Shown: positions 1 through 5,291 of the stretch, one piece after another
How positions within the stretch are numbered: position 1 is the first letter of the stretch
How the letters are laid out: each line of letters begins with the position of its first letter
Assembly (NCBI GenBank): GCA_038231495.1
Contig: JBBRLG010000518.1
Coordinates: 1 to 5,291 of the forward strand
Reading direction: 5' to 3'
Origin: JBBRLG01 sp038231495
GTDB lineage: Bacteria; Planctomycetota; Planctomycetia; Gemmatales; Gemmataceae
DNA: 5,291 bases
Position numbers and translations under genes: made by a program
The notes under the pieces: generated by a model
The model's input: the letters and a program-made list of their open reading frames with translations, nothing else
Database searches by the model: none
What the model was told of the DNA's origin: nothing

Positions 1-37
1 GAAGCGCCAGCGAGGGACCGTCCCTCGCTGGCGCTTC
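1..37. repeat. Perfect 17-bp inverted repeat (GC-rich hairpin) at window edge
   Basis: Bases 1-17 are exactly complementary to bases 21-37, leaving a 3-base ccg loop. The right arm is followed by GGGCTT, and the left arm begins at the first base of the window, so the palindrome may continue to the left. There is no T-run after the stem on the plus strand, so it is not a textbook intrinsic terminator in that direction; the left side cannot be judged. It could be a terminator of an upstream gene or a dispersed REP-like palindrome. The symmetry is seen directly; the role is inference. Confidence 0.85.
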
Positions 38-43
38 GGGCTT

Positions 44-72
44 GTGTCATTCCCAGCCACGGCGAGTATACT
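44..72 (+). promoter_or_regulatory. Weak sigma70-like promoter candidate in the leader of the CRTAC1-family gene
   Basis: GTGTCA at 44-49 matches four of six bases of the -35 consensus. TATACT at 67-72 matches five of six of the -10 consensus, and the spacer is 17 bases. Transcription would start near 79 and give a leader of about 165 bases. A second -35-like TTGACC at 95-100 lacks a good -10 partner. The rest of 38-244 shows no obvious hairpin, and although a reading frame stays open from a GTG at 44, its translation has no recognisable features. Planctomycete promoters are poorly matched by the Escherichia coli consensus, so this is only a candidate. Confidence 0.25.
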
Positions 73-234
73 TACGACAACAACGGGCACCAGGTTGACC
101 TCCGTGCTGCAAACCGGTAAACAGCAAGCGCCGGCCGCGGTGGACTTCGTCAGCCAAACACTCCGGGCCTTAAGCAATGGGCTGCTCCTTCGACCCGTTG
201 TGCTTCCGACCCGCAAATCAAATACCCTATATCT

Positions 235-240
235 GGAAGG
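235..240 (+). promoter_or_regulatory. Ribosome binding site fixing the start of the CRTAC1-family gene
   Basis: GGAAGG ends four bases before the ATG at 245. The spacing is slightly short but usable. Together with the lipoprotein signal peptide that begins exactly at this ATG, it favours 245 over the in-frame GTG at 44, which would add 67 residues ahead of the signal sequence and prevent normal export. Confidence 0.55.
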
Positions 241-244
241 CACC

Positions 245-1978
245 ATGAAGCCGTTCCGCCTGCTCGCCCTGTTAAACAGCCTCTTGGTTTTGTTGGCCGT
301 CACCCTTCTCGGCTGCAACCGCACGACGACCGTTTCCCCCGACGTTGAAGAACCCACCGGCCCGCCCTGGTTCGCGGACGTGACCGACGAGGTCGGCCTC
401 GACTTCGTCCACGACGCCGGGCCGCTCGGCGATTACCAGATGCCGCAGGTCGTCGGGTCGGGCGTCGCCATCTTCGACTTCAACAACGACGGCCTGCCCG
501 ACCTCTACTTGCTCCAAAACGGAGGGCCGAACTCGACTTCCAGGAACCGCCTCTTTCAGCAACTCCCCGGCGGCAAGTTCAAGGACGTGAGCACTGGGTC
601 CGGCCTCGACATCGGCGGTCGGAACATGGGCGTGGCGATCGCCGACGTCAACAACGACGGCTGGCCCGACGTGCTGGTCACGCAATACGGCGGCGTCAAG
701 CTGTTCCTCAACAACGGCAACGGCACCTTCCGCGACGTGACGGCCGCCGCGGGACTGGACAACCCGGCGTGGGCGACCTCGGCGGCGTTCGTCGATTACA
801 ACCGCGACGGCTGGCTCGACCTCGTCGTCGTCAATTACGTCGATTACGACCCGTCGTGGCCGTGCAGCTCCGCGCGCGGCACGCGGGACTATTGCGCCCC
901 CATCGTGTTTGCCGGCCGGGTCAGTCGGCTGTTCAAAAACCTGGGCCGGATCGACGGCGGCAAGGGTGTCAAGTTCGAGGACGTGACGGTGGCGACCGGC
1001 CTGGGCAGCGTGACGGGGCCGGGCCTGGGCGTGTTCTGCGCCGACTTCAACGGCGACGGCTGGCCGGACATTTTCATCGCCAACGACGGCAAGCCGAATC
1101 ACTTGTGGATCAACCACGAGGGCAAGACGTTCACCGAGGAGGCGTACCAGCGCGGCGTGGCCTACAACGGCCTGGGCCAGGCGTGGGCGAACATGGGCGT
1201 GGCGTACGGCGACGTCGACGGCAGCGACTTGCCGTCCCTGTTCGTGACGCACTTGACCGAAGAGACGAACACGCTGTGGAAGCAAGGACCGCGCGGCAAG
1301 TTCCGCGACCAGACGGCCCTGGCGGAACTGTCAGCGCCGAAGTGGAAGGCGACCGGCTTCGGCACCGTGATGGGCGATTTCACCAACGGCGGCGCGCTTG
1401 ACATCGCCATTGTCAACGGCCGCGTGGCCAAAGGCCCGGCCGTCAACGAGGACGTGCTGGGACCGCACTGGAGCCGTTACGCCGAGCGCAACCAGTTGTT
1501 CGGCAACGACGGCACGGGCAAGTTTCACGACGTTTCGCCGCAAAACAAGGCGTTTTGCGGCACGCCGGCCATTTCGCGCGGCCTGGCGGTCGGCGACCTG
1601 AACAACGACGGCGGCCTGGACCTGGTAACGACCACGGTGGCGGGCCGGGCGCGTGTGTACCGCAACGTCGCGCCGAACCGCGGCCACTGGCTGCTGGTGC
1701 GGGCCATCGACCCCGCCTTGAACCGCGACGCTTACGGTGCCGAGGTGCGCATCGACCAGGGTGGCAAGCACTGGTTACGCCAGATCGACGCGGGCGGCAG
1801 CTACCTGTCGAGTAGCGACCCGCGTGCCCACTTCGGCCTGGGGGCGGTTGACCGGATCGAGCGCATTCATGTCACCTGGCCGGACGGGTTGAAAGAGGAG
1901 TTCGACTGCGGTAAGGTGGATCGGCAATTGGATTTGAAACGGGGGGCGGGGAAGTCGGTCAAGAAACCAGGGAATTGA
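245..1978 (+). CDS. CRTAC1-family lipoprotein: seven FG-GAP/VCBS repeats plus ASPIC/UnbV domain
   Basis: This 577-aa protein is probably a lipid-anchored, seven-bladed beta-propeller facing the periplasm or cell surface. Residues 1-24 form a signal peptide: basic MKPFR, a hydrophobic core, and lipobox LLGC with Cys24 as the lipidation site. Calcium-loop motifs of the DxNxDGxxD type start at residues 78, 134, 184, 267, 323, 378 and 451. The fifth (DVDGSDLPS) and sixth (DFTNGGALD) have lost the standard pattern and may bind calcium weakly or not at all. Longer gaps after loops three and six mark insertions; the first contains Cys207 and Cys217, possibly a disulfide. From about residue 481 the HWLLVRA start, the GAEVRI strand and HFGLG mark a C-terminal ASPIC/UnbV domain. 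In related proteins these modules are linked to adhesion and protein or ligand binding; no enzymatic residues are evident. The next gene lies 86 bases downstream on the same strand. The family is clear, but the ligand is unknown. Confidence 0.93.
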   Translation: MKPFRLLALLNSLLVLLAVTLLGCNRTTTVSPDVEEPTGPPWFADVTDEVGLDFVHDAGPLGDYQMPQVVGSGVAIFDFNNDGLPDLYLLQNGGPNSTSRNRLFQQLPGGKFKDVSTGSGLDIGGRNMGVAIADVNNDGWPDVLVTQYGGVKLFLNNGNGTFRDVTAAAGLDNPAWATSAAFVDYNRDGWLDLVVVNYVDYDPSWPCSSARGTRDYCAPIVFAGRVSRLFKNLGRIDGGKGVKFEDVTVATGLGSVTGPGLGVFCADFNGDGWPDIFIANDGKPNHLWINHEGKTFTEEAYQRGVAYNGLGQAWANMGVAYGDVDGSDLPSLFVTHLTEETNTLWKQGPRGKFRDQTALAELSAPKWKATGFGTVMGDFTNGGALDIAIVNGRVAKGPAVNEDVLGPHWSRYAERNQLFGNDGTGKFHDVSPQNKAFCGTPAISRGLAVGDLNNDGGLDLVTTTVAGRARVYRNVAPNRGHWLLVRAIDPALNRDAYGAEVRIDQGGKHWLRQIDAGGSYLSSSDPRAHFGLGAVDRIERIHVTWPDGLKEEFDCGKVDRQLDLKRGAGKSVKKPGN

Positions 1979-2003
1979 GCAGCCTTCCGCGAAGGGTGCC
2001 AGG

Positions 2004-2049
2004 TGCCGCTTGCGGCTTTGCGGGGGAAACCGCAAAGCCGCAAGCGGCA
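2004..2049. repeat. Perfect 20-bp stem-loop between the two large genes
   Basis: Bases 2004-2023 pair without mismatch with 2030-2049, leaving a gggaaa loop at 2024-2029. Each arm contains its own small palindrome, GCCGC-tt-GCGGC at 2005-2016 and GCCGC-aa-GCGGC at 2037-2048, so a cruciform or alternative folds are possible. A smaller hairpin, CCTTC-cgc-GAAGG, lies just before it at 1983-1995, and GGTGCC is repeated at 1995-2000 and 2002-2007. No U-run follows; instead the AGGAG of the next gene begins four bases after the stem. It could be an attenuator, an mRNA-stabilising or processing hairpin, or a dispersed palindromic element. Structure is seen directly; function is inferred. Confidence 0.88.
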
Positions 2050-2052
2050 AAC

Positions 2053-2057
2053 AGGAG
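2053..2057 (+). promoter_or_regulatory. Ribosome binding site fixing the start of the propeller-PHP gene
   Basis: AGGAG lies seven bases before the ATG at 2065, which is ideal spacing. It decides against the in-frame TTG at 1975, which overlaps the end of the preceding gene and would make the hairpin arms part of the coding sequence and put 30 residues in front of the signal peptide. The site is only four bases from the end of the 20-bp stem, so a ribosome binding here would contact or compete with that structure. Confidence 0.75.
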
Positions 2058-2064
2058 ATTTGTC

Positions 2065-4923
2065 ATGTCCATCCCATTTCGTCGCACCGCCGTTGGAATT
2101 GTCGCCGTCGCCGCCCTGGTCGCCGTCGCCGTCTGCAGCCAGAAGGACGAAACGCCGACCTACACTTTCCGCGTCACCCTCGGCCTGCTCGACAAGGAGC
2201 CGGCCGACTGGAGCGGCAAGGCCGCCGTTGCCGATGGCGAAGTCGTTGACATCGCCGGCTGGCGTTTCGAGGAAAAAGATAAAGTCGAGGACAAAAGTGG
2301 CTGGAAGTGTGCGACGCGCAACTTCCTCGCCCCGGAAGCGCGCTACCCGCTGACCAGCCCCGGTAAGACACCGCCCAAGGCACCGGAAAAACCCTGGCCC
2401 AACGGCGTCACGCTCACCGTGCGCGGCACCACGCCGACCGTGACACTCACGCTGCCGGGCGGCGAGGTCAAGTTCAAGACGAGCGACGTTCCCCTCGGCG
2501 ACCCGAAGCTGTTCCTGGACAAACAGGTGAGCGTCGAACGGCTGCCGGCAACGACGGTGCTGCGGGAAGCCGCCGCGCCGAAGGCTGAGGATGCGGTCCA
2601 GGACGACTACCCCGCGTTTTGGGTGCGCTACCGCACGGGCAAACAGTACCTCGCCTGGGTAGCCTACCAGAAAGAGAAGGACCGCGTCCTCCTCGTCGAG
2701 CGCGACGGGCCGGACGGCAAGTGGTCCGATCCGGTCGAGGTGGCCGGTCCCGGCGACCATTTCCGCGTCGCCCTGGCCACGACGCGCGACGACACGCTCT
2801 GGGTCGTGTGGGCCGACCACCGCGAGCAACGCTGGAACCTCTTCGGGCGGCCCTACAAAGATGGCAAGCTCGGCGACGAGGTGCGACTGAGCGAGGGCAC
2901 CGGACCCGACCTGTGGCACCGCATGACGACCGACCAGAAGGGCCGGCCCTGGCTCGTCTGGCAAAGCTTCCGCGCGAAGGACGGCAGCACCCGCGCCGAC
3001 ATTTACGCCCGCTGCTACGACGAGGGCAAATGGCACGACCCGGTCCGCGTCAGCACCGCCGACGCCGACAACTGGAATCCGTCGATCACTTCCGACCCCA
3101 AGGAAGATCGCGTTTGGGTCACATGGGACAGCTACGAGACCGGTGCTTACAACGTCCACGCCCGCGGCCTCAGCGGAGGGCCGAAACCGGAGGCCGGCGC
3201 GGTGCTTACTCCGGCAGCCGGCCCGGAATTCCAGGCCCATGCGACCGCGGCGTGCGACCGCGCGGGCCGGCTCTGGGTCGCCTGGGACCAGTCCGGTGCC
3301 AACTGGGGCAAGGACACCGGGTTCCTCTATCAGAAGACCGGCGGCACGCGCCTCTACCAGGACCGGCAGGTGCGCGTGCGTTGCCTCGTTGACGGCAAGT
3401 GGCAGGAACCGGAGGCCGATTTCAACAAGGTCCTGGCGGCGGACATGCAAGAGTATAACGAGCTGCCGCAATTGCAGGAAGATGGCGAGGGCCGTATGTG
3501 GCTCGCGTTCCGACACCGCACCTGTCGCCGGCCGCGCATCGACGGCTGGGCCATCCAGGCGCGCTGGGACGTGTACGCCACGGCCTGCCTTGGCGACCGC
3601 TGGACGACGCCCGTCGAGTTGCCGCACTCTGGCGGGCGCAACGACATGCGCGTCAGCTCGCAGCGCGACCGCGCCGGCAACGTCTACTTCGCCCATGCCA
3701 CCGACAACCGCACCTGGCGCGCCCCGAACATGGCACCCGGCAACCTGAACGTCGCTGTCAGCCGCCTGGGCGGTGCCGCCAAACCGGGCGAGTTCCGCTT
3801 TCGCGACGCCCCCGCGCCGCCGAAGGCCGTGCCCGTCCACCCCGACGAGGCCGAGCAGGTAGCCCGCATCCGCAAGTTCAAGATCGAGGCCGGTGGCAAG
3901 ACGTACCACGTCTACCGCGGCGACCTGCACCGGCACACCGACATTTCCAGCGACGGCATGGGCGACGGTTCGCTTATGGACTTGCACCGCTACGCCCTCG
4001 ACGCCGCGGGACTGGATTTTGTTCTCATTAGCGACCACAACATGGGCGGCGATCAGGAATACCCGTGGTGGCGCACGCAGAAGGCCAACGATCTCTACAC
4101 CATTAACGGATCGTTTATTTCCATGTACGGCTACGAGCGTAGTGTGCCGTACCCGAACGGCCACCGCAACGTGATCTGGCCGGAGCGCGGCCAGCGCACG
4201 CTGCCCGTGCCGCCGCGGGCCAACGGCAAGCTGATGGCGGACGACACGGGCAAGCTGTACGCCTACCTCAAACGGACCAACGGCATCTGCACGGCCCACA
4301 CCTCCGCGACGGACCAGGGCACCAATTGGGAGGAGTTCAACGGCAGTCTCGAACCGATTGTCGAGATTTTTCAGGGCTATCACACGTCGTACGAAGCGCC
4401 CGGCGCGCCGAAAACGACCGACGAAAAGACCGAGCTGGTCCACGGCCCGTACAAGCCGGACGGATTCATCTCGAAGGCTTTGGCCAAGGACTACCGCGTC
4501 GGCTTCCAGTCGTCGAGCGACCACGTTTCGACACACGTGAGTTATGCGTGCGTGTTGGCGGAGGAGTTTTCGCGCAAGGGGTTGATCGACGCGATGCGCC
4601 AACGGCACACCTACGCCGCGACGGACAACCTTGTGCTAGACGTGCGCATGGGCAACAACATCATGGGCGACGAGGTGCGCACGGACAAGCCGAGCCTGGA
4701 CGTGGTCGTGCTGGGCACCGGACCGCTGGAGCGCGTGGAGGTGCTGCGTGACGGCGCGGTGGTCCACACCGAGAAACCGGCGAAGAACGCGGCGGAGGCG
4801 CGGTTCCACTGGGACGACCCGGCGCCGCACAAGGGTGAAAAGGCAAGCTATTACTACGTCCGCGTGCAGCAGCGCGACGGACAAATGGCGTGGGCGTCGC
4901 CCCTTTGGGTGTTGGGGAAGTAA
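2065..4923 (+). CDS. Exported seven-repeat beta-propeller / PHP-domain metal-dependent hydrolase (DUF3604-like)
   Basis: This 952-aa protein is probably an exported or surface metal-dependent phosphoesterase or related hydrolase; its substrate is unknown. Residues 1-24 are a signal sequence (RR near the start, Ala/Val-rich core) ending in AVAVC. Cys24 could be lipidated, but Val at -1 is unusual, so cleavage by signal peptidase I is also possible. A beta-rich segment of unknown type fills about 30-170. From about 180 to 566 a strand signature of the type G-R-x-W-V-x-W recurs seven times (near 195, 246, 296, 351, 404, 479 and 541), a sialidase/BNR-like propeller. The PHP domain covers about 612-840: His622-x-His624 in GDLHRHTD, Asp657-His658 in ISDHN, Glu691 in YGYE, His700 in NGHRN, His745 in CTAHTS and Asp819-His820 in SSSDHVSTH. 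This fits the nine-ligand, multi-metal PHP pattern and suggests an active enzyme. About 850-952 is a beta domain, probably Ig-like. The fold assignment is firm; the reaction is not. Confidence 0.88.
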   Translation: MSIPFRRTAVGIVAVAALVAVAVCSQKDETPTYTFRVTLGLLDKEPADWSGKAAVADGEVVDIAGWRFEEKDKVEDKSGWKCATRNFLAPEARYPLTSPGKTPPKAPEKPWPNGVTLTVRGTTPTVTLTLPGGEVKFKTSDVPLGDPKLFLDKQVSVERLPATTVLREAAAPKAEDAVQDDYPAFWVRYRTGKQYLAWVAYQKEKDRVLLVERDGPDGKWSDPVEVAGPGDHFRVALATTRDDTLWVVWADHREQRWNLFGRPYKDGKLGDEVRLSEGTGPDLWHRMTTDQKGRPWLVWQSFRAKDGSTRADIYARCYDEGKWHDPVRVSTADADNWNPSITSDPKEDRVWVTWDSYETGAYNVHARGLSGGPKPEAGAVLTPAAGPEFQAHATAACDRAGRLWVAWDQSGANWGKDTGFLYQKTGGTRLYQDRQVRVRCLVDGKWQEPEADFNKVLAADMQEYNELPQLQEDGEGRMWLAFRHRTCRRPRIDGWAIQARWDVYATACLGDRWTTPVELPHSGGRNDMRVSSQRDRAGNVYFAHATDNRTWRAPNMAPGNLNVAVSRLGGAAKPGEFRFRDAPAPPKAVPVHPDEAEQVARIRKFKIEAGGKTYHVYRGDLHRHTDISSDGMGDGSLMDLHRYALDAAGLDFVLISDHNMGGDQEYPWWRTQKANDLYTINGSFISMYGYERSVPYPNGHRNVIWPERGQRTLPVPPRANGKLMADDTGKLYAYLKRTNGICTAHTSATDQGTNWEEFNGSLEPIVEIFQGYHTSYEAPGAPKTTDEKTELVHGPYKPDGFISKALAKDYRVGFQSSSDHVSTHVSYACVLAEEFSRKGLIDAMRQRHTYAATDNLVLDVRMGNNIMGDEVRTDKPSLDVVVLGTGPLERVEVLRDGAVVHTEKPAKNAAEARFHWDDPAPHKGEKASYYYVRVQQRDGQMAWASPLWVLGK

Positions 4924-4936
4924 AGTTGGACGAATG

Positions 4937-5161
4937 TCACGCGGGGTTGGCAGGTTGGGCTTCGGGTTCGAGGCGAACAATGTGCCGCATGGACACAATG
5001 TCGTAGCGCTCGAAGGTGCCGGGGTGATGGTGGTCGGGGTAGCCGATGATCGCACTCGCAATACCAACCATGACGAGTTCCGGGTGATGAACTTCGTAGA
5101 CCGTGCCATCGGTGGTCACGATAAGAAAGGGCATATACGGACGGGCGCGAAGCAGGATCAA
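4937..5161 (-). CDS. Small conserved-type planctomycete protein of unknown function, start uncertain
   Basis: The minus-strand frame ending at 4937 carries a convincing short protein core: LLRARPYMPFLIVTTDG, then YEVHHPELVMVG, an AIIGYP turn with three histidines, and ERYDIVSMRHIVRLEP before a Pro/Ala-rich tail. I recognise this layout (RP-x-x-PF-x-I, DG, YEV-x-HPE, then a final RHI/V strand) as typical of short proteins of about 70-90 aa common in planctomycete genomes. No function is known to me. It has no signal peptide or membrane segment, so it is probably cytoplasmic and mostly beta. The start is unclear. The TTG at 5161 given here yields 74 aa. ATG at 5134 would cut into the conserved LLRARP segment. 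ATC at 5182 has an AAAAGG sequence four bases upstream. GTG at 5284 would give 115 aa with an unconvincing N-terminus, and the frame stays open to the window edge. It converges on the propeller-PHP gene with a 13-base gap and no visible terminator. Confidence 0.6.
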   Translation of the reverse strand: MILLRARPYMPFLIVTTDGTVYEVHHPELVMVGIASAIIGYPDHHHPGTFERYDIVSMRHIVRLEPEAQPANPA

Positions 5162-5291
5162 AAGGTCGGGACTTTCTCTGATGTCGCCTTTTCTTGCGTT
5201 GGGAGTGGACAGTTGAGGGGTGCGCAGCTGCAATGACGGGAATACTACCCCCCGTCCTCCACAGCCACGCACCCATGAACACACTAACGCC

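Noticed and set aside
44..244. N-terminal extension of the CRTAC1-family protein from a GTG at 44
   Set aside because: It would place 67 residues without recognisable features before a well-formed lipoprotein signal peptide. The ATG at 245 has a ribosome binding site and puts the signal at the true N-terminus.
272..1285. A 337-codon minus-strand open frame opposite the CRTAC1-family gene
   Set aside because: It is a compositional shadow: valine- and arginine-rich with no motif, and its repeats mirror the calcium-loop repeats of the plus strand.
1975..2064. N-terminal extension of the propeller-PHP protein from a TTG overlapping the previous stop codon
   Set aside because: The extension would translate the hairpin arms and bury the signal peptide 30 residues in. 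The AGGAG and ATG at 2053-2067 are much better. Tight translational coupling through the TTG is therefore not supported.
2619..3392. Arginine/proline-rich 257-codon plus-strand frame inside the propeller region
   Set aside because: It is an out-of-frame reading of the propeller repeats, with Arg/Pro/Gly bias and no start context or motif.
1867..4608. A 913-codon open frame on the minus strand opposite the propeller-PHP gene
   Set aside because: Its translation is dominated by Val, Arg, Ala and Leu with no recognisable domain, and it runs antisense to a gene with clear motifs. Long antisense frames are expected where G/C-rich third positions suppress stop codons. It also starts and ends inside two real genes.
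4854..5282. A 142-codon minus-strand frame overlapping the small gene
   Set aside because: It runs into the end of the propeller-PHP gene and has no recognisable sequence; the other minus frame carries the conserved-looking core. I also looked in it for a frameshifted N-terminus of the small gene and found none.
1..5291. CRISPR array, tRNA, transposon or phage signals
   Set aside because: There are no regularly spaced direct repeats, no cloverleaf-like segments, and no transposase, integrase or phage proteins in any frame. The repeats seen are two single hairpins and protein-level propeller repeats.

Overview
The window looks like a piece of a GC-rich bacterial chromosome, most probably a planctomycete of the Gemmata type. 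That placement is an inference. It rests on a strongly G/C-biased third codon position, a large exported ASPIC/UnbV-type propeller lipoprotein, a very large exported propeller-PHP protein, a small downstream protein of a kind I associate with planctomycetes, and long perfect GC-rich hairpins between genes. No rRNA, tRNA, transposase, CRISPR array or phage gene is visible.

Layout, left to right: (1) a perfect 17-bp inverted repeat at 1-37, probably the inner part of a longer palindrome cut by the window edge; (2) a roughly 200-base leader (38-244) with only a weak promoter candidate; (3) a plus-strand gene (245-1978, 577 aa) for a lipoprotein with seven FG-GAP/VCBS calcium-loop repeats and a C-terminal ASPIC/UnbV domain (CRTAC1 family); (4) an 86-base spacer holding a perfect 20-bp stem with a 6-nt loop, ending four bases before the next Shine-Dalgarno; (5) a plus-strand gene (2065-4923, 952 aa) for an exported protein with a seven-repeat sialidase/BNR-like propeller, a PHP metal-hydrolase domain with a complete-looking set of metal ligands, and a C-terminal beta domain; (6) a small convergent minus-strand gene (ending at 4937) with a conserved-looking core but no convincing ATG at its N-terminus.

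The two large genes are codirectional, separated only by the hairpin spacer, and both are exported and seven-bladed. A plausible reading is one transcription unit that makes a calcium-dependent surface adhesion/scaffold propeller and a surface metal-dependent hydrolase. The hairpin may tune or separate expression of the second gene. The substrate of the PHP enzyme cannot be read from the sequence. The pair is the best candidate for an under-described system here, but each part belongs to a recognisable family and I see nothing that proves a new mechanism.
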